Counted from the first letter of the stretch, positions 44,099 to 57,746 are shown. The stretch is 64,000 bases of DNA from Thalassia testudinum (GCA_037157565.1 JAZHRO010000073.1:88762001-88826000); one strand, 5' to 3'. Made by a program: numbers and translations. Notes: generated from the sequence alone by a model not told the origin.

Positions 44099-45122
44099 TG
44101 ATTTGGCGTGGGGCTCGTATGTTTAAAAGAGTCGTTATAGCTTGCGCTCGCAACGTCAATTTTAAATGAAGAAATGGACGTGAGTCTGAGTGTCGATCTC
44201 AGGGAGGCATGAAAACTGGATTTTTCTTGTCACTTAATGTCACAGAAATAACGGGTTTTTGCTTGCAAAAAGTCGTGGGTGAAAAGTGAGTGAGAGAGAG
44301 AGAAAAAGAGAGAGAGAGAGAAAGAGAGAGAGAATAGGGTTAGAATTGTCTCATTCACAATATGCAACTTAAACATGAAAGGGGGCAAGTAACTAGATAG
44401 AAAACAACTTCATTTCACATGCAACTTTAGTTTATAATTACAACACTAGATAAATGCTTGAACATAAGTAAAGTAAAGCTTAAGATAAAGAGGGAAAGAG
44501 AGAGAGAGAGAGAGAAGATGGTGAGGCAACCAAGGCGGTGGAGGGGGGCTCCGTTGGTGATTACAAAGAGGGCTAATGGTAGCTAGGAGTGAGGTAGAGC
44601 ACTTACAAGTGGAATGAATGCCTTGAATGGGTGGTTGGATGGAGTTTATATAGGCAAAAGGTCTTTCCAAATGAAGAAGGGGTTTTAGTGATGTCTAGGA
44701 CCTCACTAAAACCCTTCCCAAAACGTCGGTGAAGCCCCCTACTTGGCAGTCCCTCATGCACGCGCGTGCTTCCTCGCACACAATTCGTGTGCACGGTTTG
44801 AGAGCCGTCCGATCACGGATTGGACGGTTGATGTCGCTCGTGGGGCACGCGCCTGGATCGCACCCAAGCTCCCCACGTTATCGTGGGCGTTGGCTTTGGA
44901 CATGCGAGATCGCGCCGCGTCACTTCATCCGCACCGTCCGCTACTGATCGGGCGGTGGAATTTCCCTGGTGCGCTCCTTCACCTACTGATTTTCGTGAGG
45001 CGTGATTCGAGCCCGCACCGTCTATGCAGGCGTGAGGTGTTCGACCGCTGCGTTGTGCCCGCTGCTTTGTCGCGGCGAGGGCGGGCGTGCAGGTGGCTCT
45101 CAGCCATTCGATCGAAGGTCGA
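44099..45122 (-). repeat. 3' LTR of element K, distal part
   Basis: It matches 60675-61680 of the 5' LTR and ends CCACGCCAAATCA at 44099 (5' LTR: CCACGCCACGTCA). It contains GA repeats (44283-44333, 44497-44516), a TATATAA box (44655-44645, minus) and a palindrome at 44682-44714. L interrupts it at 45122; the remainder is 56069-56462. Confidence 0.92.
44682..44714. repeat. Palindrome upstream of the TATA box in the 3' LTR of K
   Basis: GGTTTTAGTGATGTC and GACCTCACTAAAACC pair around a 3-base loop. The 5' LTR has GATTTTAATGACGTC with GACGTCGATAAAACC at 61242-61274. B has a related palindrome. Confidence 0.75.
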
Positions 45123-46244
45123 TGGTGGTCGGACCCAGATAGGTGTGTTACTATAGTAATTTTATCGTTGAAGTGTGTATAGTAGTTAACCTAAATCGAG
45201 CCTAACCATCTCTTTACAAAATATTTTTTTACCTGGCCTATTTGATTTTATCTTGGTCACTTTTAGGCCCAGGGTTGAACTCAGGGAAGTGGGATTAGAG
45301 GTCAAGTTTCTACTCCTTTCCTACAATGAATCTCTTCCGTTCGTTTATTGTGTTTTTGGTGTTTTTCTATTTCGATTTTTTTTCTGAGAATTCTTGTCCT
45401 TGAGGCACACCCTTAAAATTAGGTTCTTGGCCTTGAGCCAAATCAGGGTTCCAAAATGAATCTTGCTATTCGCAAGACAGAGTACCTGCAAGTGAAGGAT
45501 TATCTTTTCTCTTTTATATATTTTTTTATCTTTTTATTGGCAGGAAAGAGAAGCAGAAGTAAAGTAACTATAGTATATATATATGTATATACTATATATG
45601 TATAAAGAGGTGGGGGTGGAGGTGGAGACGGAGTGTAGCATGGTGTCGAGTCGGTCGTTGTCTAGAAAGATGCAACCAACAGGACGAAGTGCCGCGTGTA
45701 AGGTGGATTGGTGGAAGATGAATGTGAACACGCTTTTTGTACGTGTGTATCGGGGAATATCAGCAGCTGGTGCAGATATTCCCGCAATACCACGTATGGT
45801 GTGTGATATGAAAATATATATGTATATATGTAAATATATATATATATATATCTATATGTATATATCTATGGTTATAACTATATAGGTATATGTGTACTTA
45901 TATATGTATAGATATATATATATATGTATATGTATGTATATATAACTATATAGATGTATATATATGTATGTATATGTATATAGTAATATATGTATATATA
46001 GATATATGTAGATAGATATGTATATATATGTATATATGTATATATAGTTATATAGATATATATGTATATATGTATGTATATTTATATATATATATATATG
46101 TATAAGTAGGTGTGTATATTTGTATATATATATATATGTATCTATACTTATACTTAGTTATATAGGTAATAATATATATATATATATACAGATATATGTA
46201 TATATATACATGTATATAAATATATGTATATATGTAAGTATATA

Positions 46245-46276
<32 letters not shown>

Positions 46277-47782
46277 AGTATATAGATATATATAAATATA
46301 TGTATGCATGTATACTAATACTTTAAGTATATAGATACTACTATATGTATAGATATAAGTATATATATATGTATACAAATATATATAGATATAAAAATAT
46401 ATATATATATATGTATATATATATAAGTATATAATAGTGTATAGGTGTGTATGTATGAGAGTGTAAGTGTGTGTGTGTAAGTGGCGGCAGAGAAATAGGG
46501 AGAGAGTGCTATGAGAGAGAGAGAGAGAGAGAGGGAGACTGCTGGAGTGAAGGCTGGAGGGTTTAAGGTGTCTGTAGCACTCAGGGCATCGTCTGATGGC
46601 TTCATGCGCGAGCGCAGGCGCGTATGCGCGCGTGGACTTGCGCGCTGGGGGGAGATGGGCGCGGAGAGGACCTCAGCGCACAGTGCTGTGTGAAGAGCTG
46701 GAGCGGGCGACGCGGGCTGGTGTAGGCGCTGGAGCAGGACGCGGGGCGAGACACACACGCGGGCGAAGGCTGGTTGCAGCGCGTCGGGTGACCGGATAAG
46801 TAAGAAACTTACCGGTCACACCACTGCAGCCATAGTGTTCCGCAGAAACACGTGAATAGTGGCTACAGTGGCCGAGCGAGCCGTGCAACTGGGAGCAGAC
46901 GGTGCTGTGAGTATGGGCGGCTTGCGGCTGGTGCACGCCGGCTGGCGTGCGCGTGGAAGAGGAATGCGCTAGTTGGTTGCGGGCGGAAGAGAGAGCACGA
47001 TAGGGTGCATAGAGAGGGAGGCAAGGGCACCTGCAGGCTCGCGTGGTGGCCTGCGTGCACTGCTGCCGCCTTGCTGTTGCTGCTGTGGAGCTCGGCCGGC
47101 TGCTGTAGGGGCATACGATGGTCGGTTGAGCTTCACAACTTGAAGCTTTGCGGTAATGGCTGAAGGGCTTCAAACAAGGAAACAGGGAAAAGAAGACCAC
47201 CACGCCCACCGGCTCCTTGATGAGCTGGGCGGTGGTGGTCTCACTGTGGTGGGTGTGCACCACAGTGATGGACTTCTGCCTGCAGAGTGGCTCCTCAGAG
47301 GAGGAGGTCCTGCGTATAGAGGGAGAGGGGAGGGGACGGTGGCCTCAAGAAGAAGCTGCATTGGGTTTTTTTTGGTGAGGACTAGGATCACTTGCAAAGG
47401 AAGAAGCCACCCTATTTTTATAGAAGAAGAAAACATGCACAGCCATGCCCTGGCTGTGCATGGCTCATGGCTGACAGGGAGAGGTTTGCATGCGGCTGGT
47501 AGGGAGAGGTGCTGCAGAGCATGGCGCGAGGAGGAAGGTGCCAAGCTTTGCAGCTGCGAGGAAGATTTCAAAATCAAGTAAAATAAAAAATAAAAAGATG
47601 GTGAATTTTGCAAAGATGCACTTGAGGAAAAATGTTAATTGCAAGGCCATTTATTTCACTCTCCTCTCCTCTCAATTAAATGCATGCATGCATGTATTTT
47701 TAAAAATGCGACTATGGAAACCTAATATGCATTGGTAATGCTAGGAAATAGCACAAGCAGGTGTATTTTTGCGGTGCAATCA
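45123..47782 (-). repeat. 3' LTR of element L
   Basis: 2660 bp, TGATTGCACCGC at 47782 to CCGACCACCA at 45123. It is homologous to the 5' LTR (53541-56063); the length difference is mostly in the TA-rich tract (45582-46440). G/C-rich frames at 46600-47600 up to 196 aa are also present in the other LTR copies but have no domain. Confidence 0.94.
45582..46500. repeat. TA-rich and GA/GT microsatellite in the 3' LTR of L
   Basis: About 860 bases of TATA/TATG words, then GT and GA runs (46470-46540). In A this is the CT-CA-TA tract in reverse. Confidence 0.9.
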
Positions 47783-49025
47783 TACCCCCATGCCTATCTT
47801 TTGCTAGTCCCTAGAAAAACATCTTTTGTTGTATTTAGAAATGATCTTTAAGCTGAAGATTTTCTCCTGAGGCAACGTAGGTGTGCTTATTGTTGGATAA
47901 TTTGAGAACCAATTGTAGAGAAGATTACGAGTACTTTAAGTCTCACTTGACATAGATCATCTCTCGACTAACCAAGACTCTTGATATTTAAACCTTAAGT
48001 ACGATTTCCAGGACCCAGGAGGTTTTTGCCGTACTCGAGAGCTCAAGAGGTTATGGCTTGTGCTTAGTGAAGAATCAAGACTGACCAGATGAACATTAAG
48101 ACTCAAGCCCAGGGTTTCACGAATTTTTAAGTACAAGTTGGATCCAGTTTCAGCTCATGTCTTCGGATTGACCCTTAAAAAGATGACGGAAAACTTAACT
48201 CCCATTTTTTGATACTTGTGGCTCAAAGAAAACAGGGTATTTGCCTTGAAGAACTTTTTTGTAGGAAGATTTTACAGACATTACGAGATATACTGACTTA
48301 TTTGCATCTTTTATTTTTTTTTTGGAACACGTGTCAGTATATCTCTTACATCATTATTTGGAGGAGCACACTTTTCTTTTTGGTGGGAGAGTTCCTTTTT
48401 GGTGGAAAGAGTCTCTCCTAAACACAAGACTAAAGCCTGGGATAAAAAGTCTACCTGTGCGCACAGGTAAGGACTCCACCTTCCTTAATGAACACGAGGG
48501 TTGGATCTTATGTTCACCTGGTCTTTCCTGATATGTGTAGTGTGAACCAAGATTACTTATGCTCTCAAGTAGAAGCAAACCAATGGATCCTGTACTGGTG
48601 TCTCAGGTACAAGAATAAGTCCTTAGTTAGGAGAGATTTCGCTCTATTTTGTTAATTCTCAAGTGAATTAAGCCGAGCCTGAGCGAATCAAGCTTCTGTG
48701 GCCTGGAAAGTCTTCAAAACAGAGGTTGAATATCCATAAACACTTATTATATTTTTGTTTCAGTCTTCAGATCATTACTAAACACTATATATATATATTT
48801 TTTTCTTTTTCTTTTTCTTTTTCTTGCATATTTATAAATAGGTGGAAATTGCATAATACCATAAAATACCCAGATCCTATGGATGACTACCACCCCCCCA
48901 TGCCAAACGATGATATGTCCTCATATGCATGTAGGGAAAGGTAGAGAAAGGATGAAAGATCAGGTAACGAGAGCTGAGGTGCAGGGTATACAGCAAGGTG
49001 GTAGGGTGGGTGGATGGTGGGTGGT
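47783..49025 (-). other. 3' UTR and polypurine tract of element L
   Basis: Minus GATAGGCATGGGGGTA (47798-47783) precedes the LTR. The conserved 13-bp inverted repeat lies at 48285-48297/48333-48345. The internal polypurine-like motif is at 48893-48945. It is collinear with 6516-7746 of A. No gene. Confidence 0.85.
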
Positions 49026-52000
49026 GAAAGATTTGGCATTTCCTGGGATGAGAGTGTCCCAGGTGGATCAGAAAATAAGTCAGGAGGAAGAAGTTGGCCC
49101 TCAGATTGGCCAACAAGAGGGGCTTCTTGGATAGATGGATCCAAAAAGGAATAGCCCCAGTGAGTAGGATATGGGCTCAAGGTCCCAGTGTGGAGTTGCA
49201 AATCCGCCTGATTTGGTGGGAAAGAAAGGGCAATCTGGTCTTCAGGAGTGTGGACCGGTGGTGAGTAGTCCGGTTATGACTCATACCATGAGGTATGGGA
49301 AGTGGAGAAAACCTCGTCAGAAGTATGGTCAGGAGAAGGAACGGGAATAGGGAGGGATGGGGGAATGTCACAATATGTGTTGATCAGGCAGTTGTCAGTG
49401 TTTACAGGTAATCCGCAGCAGTCTGAATAGGTCCCAATTAGTCTGATACACGCGCTGACGGCCATGTCCTCATTAGACGTGTCATCCTCGATGTAATCAC
49501 AATCAAAGTTCTTGGCTGCCTTGAAGATGTTAAGCTTGAGTTTTTCAGATCCAACGGTAATCTCAATACAGCCCGACTCGCAGTCGATAAGGGCGTGGGC
49601 TGTGGCCAAGAAAGGTCGACCAAGGATGATCGGACAATCAAAAAGTGAGCTAGGAACTTCCATATCTAAAACAAGAAAGTCAATAGGAAAGCAGAGACTA
49701 TTGACCCTAACCACCACGTATTCCACCACACCCTTCGGGATTTTGACAGAACAATCTGCCAACTGTAACGTGACAGGGGTGGGCTTTAGATTTCCTAAGG
49801 AAAATTTTTTGAGCATGATGGTCGGTATAAGATTTATGGAGGATCCTAGATCAAGCAGGGCATGGTTAAAATTATAGCCTTGGATGTTACAGGAAATGAG
49901 TGGTGTGCCTGGATCTTTCTACTTCGGTGGTAGGTTTGACAGTATATCACAACTCGCATGAGGCGAGAGAACCACCGGATTCTTGGTTTTCTTTGACTGT
50001 CGCCTGGGTGTTGTGTAGTCTTTGAAAAATCGGGCGACAGTAGGTATGTGGTTGATAGCCTCGAGCAAGGGTACCTTGATTTCTATATCCTTGAACAAAT
50101 TACGCAGGTTATCAAAGGCCTGCATGTCTTTCTTCTTGCCTTTTGACTCCCTCAGTAGAGCCTCAGGGAATGGGATTGATTCTGGCACCAATTTGGGTGT
50201 ATCGTCCTCTTGCGAATGCGGTGCGTATCTCGAATGAGAGGGCGATGAAGAAGAAGAAGGGCCAGGATCAGGTCAAGGCAGATCGACGGTCTGCTTACCG
50301 CTTCTCGTAGTGTTAGCATTGGACGATGCGGGTCCAGTGGGATTATACGGCGGAAGAGGGTTCACAATGGGGACATAAGAGTGAGGTGCTGTAGCAGGAT
50401 TAGCCTGAAATCCTGGTGGAATGCTCAGAGCCTGCAGAATTTGATGAACCTATCTCTGAGAAGGTTGTACCTGTGGTTGAGGACCACGGGGTACGAAATT
50501 TCGCAGGTTGGGAACAGGTTGGGTTGGAAGAGTGCCCTGAGATTGAGTTGCCATGTGTAGTTGACTGATCTCAGCATTCTGCTGCGCCAATTGGTGCTGA
50601 AGAGAGGTCATGTTCTCTTCATGGCACTTCGACATTTCCGTCATCATTCGCATCAATTTATCAAGAGGACTTGATGCGTGTTCTGCTTTCAGTACGCAAG
50701 GACCCGATGCAGATTCGCCATAGGATTAGACTGGGCCCTTGGGATGACTGGTGCGAACGGTCGCATTGGTCCACCAGCGGGGTTTTGGCGCTGCGGGTTG
50801 TTGGACCATACGAAATTTGGATGATTTCGCCACCCTGGGTTATAAGTGGCAGAGAATGGGTTATTCCCCAGGGCGCAAGCGTCTTCTATGCTAGAAGGCG
50901 CATCCGCATGTAAGTATGCATCCGAGCACACGGAGGCTTGGTCCTCCGTGTTGAAATACTGGCTCGCAGAAGCCAGATCCACATGACTTACCAAGTCACT
51001 CGGTGCGACACTTGGTATGGAAGGTCTTACGGGGTTTCTCGGGATAATCCTGGTGTTGGAAGAATTGGGATTGTGACGAAGTGGTGAGGTAGGGGTGTTT
51101 GCCATAAAATGGGCAGGGTTGGCCAGAAGCTCGTCCAGCTTCTTGTGCACGACGAAGACTTCATCCAATTTCTGTGCGATAAGGTTAAGATCAGTGGATG
51201 AATGGGAGGGTCCCGTGTCAACTTCGTGGACATTTCAGGGTAGGCTGGTATGATTAAAGGCGATAATGGAAGTATTGTTCATCAAGTTTTCACTCATATT
51301 TTCAAACAATTCGAATGCTCCATTTTCGTCTTTATTCATAAAGTTCCCTCCGTAGGAAGCATCTGCAATCTGCTTTAAAGTCTCATTTAGCCCATAGTAG
51401 AAAATCTGGGCTATATGCCACTTAGGTAGGCCGTGGTGCGGACACTTCCTGAGGTCGTTATACCTCTCCCATGCCTCATGAAATTGTTCACCGTTTTGTT
51501 GCGTAAATGAAGTGATAGCATGGCGAAGCGCATTGGTTCACCCAATTGGGAAGAACTTCTTGAGAAACATTGTTCGCATCTCTTCCCAAGAGTGGATGGT
51601 TCTCCCAAGGGTACGTAACCACTGCGACGCTTTATCCCGCAATGAAAACGGGAACATTTTCATGAGGACTATAGGTAACCCGATATTTCTAGGTTTAACA
51701 GTTTCAGCTAATCGGGTTAGCTCTTCCAAGTGGAGAAAAGGATCTTCACTTGCAAGACCATGGAAGTGGAAATTTATTAGGCCAATAATGTTAGGTTTCA
51801 GTTCAAAGTCATCCCCGCCCATGGGGACCCGGATTTGTCCTATGGTCTCTATAGCAGCGGGATTCTGATAGGAATTAAGAGACCTAGGCTCCTCCTGTTC
51901 GTGAGGGTTTTGCATCTCCTCCAATGTTTCCCTAATGGCTTCAATTTTCTCATTATACATTTCCATTTGGGCATGGAGGTGGGTTATGGGATCTAAGGCT

Positions 52001-52155
52001 CCACCACCTAGTGGGTTCTGAGGGTGGCTTCCTCCCTCGGGATTTGGGGGTGGGCGTGCAGCCATGTTTGTGGAGGAGGAGGATGATTCGGCTTCTTTTT
52101 TAAATTTATCGGGAAATTCAAACAGTTCGGGGTTTTGTGACCTCCTTCCAAACAT
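49026..52155 (-). pseudogene. Gag-protease pseudogene of element L, pol deleted
   Basis: Minus strand. It starts MFGRRSQNPELFEF at 52155 and aligns with residues 1 to about 1043 of the polyprotein of A. Defects: TGA at 51538-51540 (an Arg codon in A), a shift near 50,700, and further stops (for example near 50449, 50265, 49919 and 49272). The protease loop D-L-G-S-S and the ILGRPFLAT segment are kept. At 49026-49028 the sequence jumps from the spacer to the 3' UTR, removing what corresponds to 3478-6515 of A: all of RT, RNase H and integrase. Confidence 0.93.
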
Positions 52156-53515
52156 CCACTACCGCAGGAAGAATTGGGGGGATAAGAAGGGAAAAGAGAT
52201 GAGAGAAATGAAGACGCAAAGGTACACTTGATGACAAATCAATTCAATTAAATTCCTAACCTCTACAGTGTGCCCTTAGACCTAAAGATCTAAGTTACCT
52301 GCTATCACGGACTACGGAACCGAATGCGAGCACCGTGGAACCACCAGGCCAGATTGAAAGGCCGTTTGCCCCAGTCTTAGACACCCGATAGCACGCGGGA
52401 ACCCGCACCAGCACGTAGATGCTACACGCAGGTAGTTAGACCTCCAATCCTTAATAAGGGTCATGTTGCTACCAATTTTAGTTAGAGGCTTAGGATCAAG
52501 TGCTTCTGGAATGTGAAGGGTGTTTTTACGAGTAATGCCTAAGTGATTGATTTTCAGTGTGTAAAACAAGCATGCAACGAGGAAATGTCCCCAAATTAAA
52601 GTTTTAATTGGTGAATGGTTTTTAGAATTTAGCCTTAAAGTAGTATGGATTTTAGGATTTCGCTGAAATACCAATTCAACCAATCTCTGAGTTTTGCAAG
52701 AATACAAGTTTTCTTCTAAGCCCAACAAACCCTTCTTCAATATTAGTTGGTTAATGCATGCTAAAATGCACTGGGCTTCCCTAATTGGAGATTTCTATGT
52801 GTGGATGCACGAATTAGTTTTAGATTAGTGTGAAAGGGAGCCAAAGCACTTCAATTCAAGTGCTCCCAATCACCAAAATGATTTCCACACACAAGGCTCA
52901 ACCAAAAGATAAGGAAAATCAAATTGTTGGGGTTGAGGTGTTCGGGATCGAATCTTAGGCAAGTGAAAAGTCGTGGTGGGGTTGGAATCAACTCAATTCC
53001 AAGTCTCCCCACCAAAAAGGTGATCTTGAATTTGCAGACAAATGAGGCAAAGAGAGGTGCAATCAATCTTTTTATTTTCCTCAAAGACTACTTCACACGG
53101 TGAAAGATTCAAGAATCAAGATTCTTGGATTTTCGCTATACGAAGTTTTGCGGGAAATCTCGGGGCGGTGGGAGTAAGGCAAACAATCAAACAAGTGAAT
53201 TTTAATCCACTTGCCCCAAGAGATCCAAGAAGTTTTTCTAGTTTTTTAGTTTTTAGTTTTTTTTTTATTAAGGTGACAAGTTAACCTAAGTTTCTAAGAA
53301 AAGAAGAGCTACTTGTTCGGCAACATGTGCGAAGCTCCAATGCGGTGTCGGCGTCTTCACGCTCTCGTTCCCACCTTGGATCTGCTCACATCTTCGACTT
53401 CGTCTGCCTGCCTTCTCCTTGCAAGAGGTTCACCTGTACAGCAATAAACAAAAACACCCGTGAAGAGAGGAGAAAAATGAAAGGAATGGAATAGAAACTT
53501 ACTTGCAGGTGCGCT
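52156..53515 (-). other. Leader of element L
   Basis: 1.36 kb from the PBS to the gag start. The last 350 bases match 1-346 of A. A 142-aa frame (52740-52312) lies here, but the matching part of A is not conserved as a frame, so it is not called. The leader boxes of B, G and K are absent. Confidence 0.75.
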
Positions 53516-53533
53516 TCCCCGGCAACGATGCCA
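53516..53533 (-). promoter_or_regulatory. Primer-binding site of element L
   Basis: Minus TGGCATCGTTGCCGGGGA, 16 of 18 against the tRNA-Asp complement. It is followed by AGCGCACC, so the PBS hairpin of B, G, H and K cannot form. Seven bases separate it from the LTR. Confidence 0.88.
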
Positions 53534-53540
53534 GAAAAGA

Positions 53541-56063
53541 TGGTGGTCGGACCCGGATAGGTGTGTTACTATGGTAATTTTATCGTTGAAGTGTGTATAG
53601 TAGTTAACCTAAATTGAGCCTAACCATCTCTTTACAAAATATTTTTCTACCTTGCCTATTTGATTTTATTTTGGTCACTTTTAGGCCCAGGGTCGAACTC
53701 AAGGAAGTGGGATTAGAAGTCAAGTTTCTACGCCTTTCCTACAACGAATCTCTTCCATTCGTTTATTGTGTTTTTGGTGTTTTTCTATTTAGATTTTTTT
53801 CTGAGAATTCTTGTCCTTGAGGCACACCTTTAAAATTAGGTTCTTGGCCTTGAGCCAAACCAGGGTTCCAAAACGGGTCTTGCTATTCGCAAGACGGAGT
53901 ACCTGCAAGTTAAGGATTATCTTTTTATTGGCAGGAAAGAGAAGCAGAAGTAAAGTGACTATAGTATATATATATGTATATACTATATATGTATAAAGAG
54001 GTGGGGGTGGAGGCGGAGACAAAGTGTAGGACGGTGTCGAGTCGGTCGTCGTCTAGAAAGACAACCAACAGGATGAAGTGCCGTGTGTAAGGTGGATTGG
54101 TGGAAGATGAATGTGAACACGCTTTTTGTACGTGTGTATCGGGGAATATCAGCAGCTGGTGCAGATATTCCTGTAATACCACGTATGGTGTGTGAAATGA
54201 AAATATATATGTATATATGTAAATATATATATATCTATATGTATATATATATGGTTATAACTATATAGGTATATGTGTACTTATATATGTATATATGTAT
54301 ATATATAGGTATGTAAATATATGTATAGATAGATATATGTATATGTATGTATATATAACTATATAGATGTATATATATGTATGTATATGTATATAGTAAT
54401 ATATGTAGATAGATATGTATATATAGTTATATAGATATATATGTATATATGTTTGTATATTTACATATATATATATATGTATGTATAAGTAGGTGTGTAT
54501 ATATGTATATATATATATATGTATATAAATATATGTATATATGTAAGTATATATGTATATATATATATATAAGTATATAGATATATATAAATATATGTAT
54601 GTATGTATACTAATACTTTAAGTATATAGATACTACTATATGTATACAAATATATATAGATATAAATATATATATATGTATATATATATATATAAGTATA
54701 TAATAGTGTATAGGGGTGTGTGTGTGTGTGTAAGTGTCGGCAGAGAGATAGGGAGAGAGTGCTATGAGAGAGAGAGAGAGAGAGGGAGACTGCTGGAGTG
54801 AAGGCTGGAGGGTTTAAGGCCTCTGCAGCACTTAGGGCGTCGTCTGATGGCTTCACGCGCGTGCGCAGGCGCGTATGCACGCGAGGACATGCGCGCTGGG
54901 GGGAGATGGGCGCGAAGAGGACCGCAGCGCACAACGCTACGTGAAGAGCTGGAGCGGGCGACGCGGGCGGGTGCAGGCGCTATCAGACACGCGGGCGGGC
55001 ACTGGAGCAGGATGCGGGGCGAGACGCGTGCGCAGGTGAAGGCTGGTTGCAGTGTGCCGGGTGACCAGATAAGTGAGAAACTTACTAGTCACCCCACTGT
55101 AGCCACAGTGTTCTGCAGAAACGCGTGAACAGTGGCTACAGTGGCCGGGCGAGCCGCACAACCGGGAGTGGATGATGCTGTGAGTGCGGGCGGCTTGCAG
55201 CTGGCACGCATGTGGAAGAGGAATGTACTGGTTGGTTGCGGGTGGAAGAGAACGCGACAGGGCACGTGGAGGGGGAGACAAGGGTGCCTGCAGGTGCGCA
55301 CGGTGGCCTGCGTGCACTGCTGCCGCCTTGTTGCTGCTGTTGTGGAGCTCGGCCGATTGCTGTAGGGGCGTGCGGTGGCCGGTTGAGCTTCACAGCTTGA
55401 AGCTTTGTGGTAATGGCTGAAGGGTCTCAAACGAGGAAACAAAGAAAAGAAGACCAACATGCCCACCGGCTCCTTGATGAGCTTGGCGGTGGTGGTCTCA
55501 CTGTGGTGGGTGTGCACCACAGTGATGGACTCCTGCCTGCAGAGTGGCTCCTCAGAGGAGGAGGTCCTGCGTATGGAGGGAGAGGGGAGGGGACAGTGGC
55601 CTGGACAAGAAGCTGCGTTGGGTTTTTTTTGGTGAGGACCAGGCTCACTTGCAAAGGAAGAAGCCGCCCTATTTTTATAGAAGAAGAAAACATGCACAGC
55701 CATGCCCTGGCTGTGCATGTAGCTGTGCATGGCTCATGGTTGATAGGGAGAGGTTTGCATGCAGCTGGCAGGGAGAGGTGCTACAGAGCATGGCATGAGG
55801 AGGAAGGTGCCAAGCTTTGCAGCTGCGGGGAAGATTTCAAAATCAAGTAAAATAAAAAATAAAAAGATGGTGAATTTTGCAAAGATGCACTTGAGGAAAA
55901 ATGTTAATTGCAAGGCCATTTATTTCACTCTCCTCCCCTCTCAATTAAATGCATGCATGCGTGTATTTTTACAAATGCGACTATGGAAACCTAATATGCA
56001 CTGGTAATGCTAGGAAATAGCACAAGATGGCACAATTGCAGGTGTATTTTTGCAGTGCAATCA
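53541..56063 (-). repeat. 5' LTR of element L
   Basis: 2523 bp, TGATTGCACTGC at 56063 to CCGACCACCA at 53541. It contains the TA tract (53964-54710), the hairpin (54145-54183), and a TATA-like CTCTTTATACATATA (54000-53986). Confidence 0.94.
53986..54000 (-). promoter_or_regulatory. Putative TATA box driving element L
   Basis: CTCTTTATACATATA follows CCACCCCCAC on the minus strand, at the same place as in A. Confidence 0.45.
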
Positions 56064-56068
56064 GTCAA

Positions 56069-56462
56069 CGGCTGAGATTCATCCTCCGAGTGAATGCAGA
56101 AGTGAGCGACAGTAGAGATGCGATGAGCAGGCACCATGTGGTGCACTGTGGCCGTTGATCGTCAGATCAATGGTCAGAACTTCTTGGGTCCATTGCAGGA
56201 GCTCCAGATGTCGGATTTGGCCGATTTTGAGTCTGTTGGACTCTGTTCGTCGCTCTGAATCCATTCGTGCGGTTCGATTGCTCATTTGAGGCCTGTTTTG
56301 ACATGTCCTTGTACACATGGCTGTTAATAATACATTATAAGCAATCTTAATGTGCAATGCATGCGATGCTCTTATTCCTATTTATGATGGATTATTTATG
56401 CATTTTGCTCTTAAGATAAACCCTAATTAATAGAATTATCATTCCAAGATGCAGCGTTATCA
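56069..56462 (-). repeat. 3' LTR of element K, proximal part
   Basis: It starts TGATAACGCTGCATC at 56462, after AAGCATGGGGGCA. It continues the LTR interrupted at 45122 and matches 61685-62078. Confidence 0.92.
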
Positions 56463-57746
56463 TGCCCCCATGCTTACTCCTTGTTAGTCCCTAGTAAGGT
56501 TTATTCTAGCTTTTATTTCCAATCAGAATTTAAGAACTTACTTAGACACTTTGTCACTTATCAATAGGAGGAAATATACTAAGATCTTAATCTACAAAGA
56601 CTAAGCAGTGCCTACCAAAATATGAATCGCCTGAATCCTTGCTTTAATGTATGTATATATATATATTTTCCTATTTTTAGATTTTTTTTTTTTTGGAGAT
56701 AAGAATGTGTTGGTAACTTTTTACGGCTACCCAACCCACCCAAAACTCGGACAAAACTCTAAGTGCTAAGCATCTTGGTGTGAAGATCGTGATAGGCTCA
56801 CTCAATGGTAATTTAGATAGACTCCGGGTTTCTACTCTCCTAGGTGACCAGAAGAGGAAGTGTTTTGCCTGAAGGTGCATTTGTTCGATCGGTAGCTTTC
56901 TCCTTACGTTTGTTTTACTTGGGGTCAACACAAGGATTTTTCCAGTGTATATCTCCCCGGCTTGCTCTACTTCCCCACTTCTTCCTTAAATGTTTTGGTT
57001 CTTTTTGTGCATTTACTGAGTTGGGCTCTGGACAACTAATCAATGGGCTGTTACCCACGATCACTTGTCAGCCATACTCGTGCGGTGAAGTGTGGTTTAT
57101 TTTATTCTCTTTTTTCTACCTTTTTTTTATTTGGTAGGTGGCTTCACTGATCTCAAATTTACCGAGAGGCAATGAAGAAGAGGTGGTCCCTTGGCTGGGC
57201 TCTAGACAACCTTCCAATGTGCTGTTACCCACAACAACTTACTAGCCATACCATCCTAGAGAGTTCATTAGCTACCCAATTTCTGTCAGAATCTCCGAGG
57301 TGTGAATCTGTGCAAAAAAATGTGTGTAGATGCTTAGACTAAAAGTCCTTCTGAGTTAGAGGGTGAGTTGATAAGTCGTATACTTATCACTTTATTTAGT
57401 TAGTGGATTAGAGTAGCTTAAGGTTTCAAGGATTTGAAGTTAAATCCATATTTTAACGGACACCAGGGCTAATTAAGGTTGAAGGCCTGAAAAGTCTAAG
57501 TGTTCAAGTTCTTTCCATATTATTTCTCATTATTGACAAATTTCTAATGCCTAAGTTTTTCTTCTTAAATTCATGTTTTTAAAATTTAATTTAATTTTAT
57601 TCTATTCAAAATGATTAAATGAGCTCAGGATCATGTAATTTACCAACCCCCATGCTTAAGTTGGACAATGTCCTCATTAACAAATACATGGATGCAACAG
57701 GGGTTTGACAAGATATTACCTGAGTAAAGTAGAATACCCGATCAGT
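56463..57746 (-). other. 3' UTR of element K
   Basis: It contains the polypurine tract (56476-56463), a weakened pre-PPT hairpin (56498-56480), and the internal motif (57676-57648: GAGGACATTGTCC then AAGCATGGGGG). It is collinear with the 3' UTR of G (25446-26658). No protein. Confidence 0.85.

Larger units (their letters stand above)
45123..56063 (-). mobile_element. Element L: pol-deleted Athila element (A family) inserted in the 3' LTR of K
   Basis: 5' LTR 56063-53541, PBS 53533-53516, leader, gag-protease pseudogene, 3' UTR, polypurine tract, 3' LTR 47782-45123. The flanks GTCGA (45118-45122) and GTCAA (56064-56068) are a 5-bp duplication with one change. The uninterrupted target is seen in the 5' LTR of K at about 61670-61690. 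RT, RNase H and integrase are missing, so it cannot move alone; A-type elements could supply the enzymes. Confidence 0.94.

Noticed and set aside
46673..47613. 147-196-aa frames in the LTRs of L (also 55089-55850)
   Set aside because: G/C-rich LTR sequence open in several frames; conserved only because the two LTRs are copies.
52312..52740. 142-aa upstream frame in the leader of L
   Set aside because: The overlapping leader of A (1-346) does not keep the frame, and no domain is recognisable.
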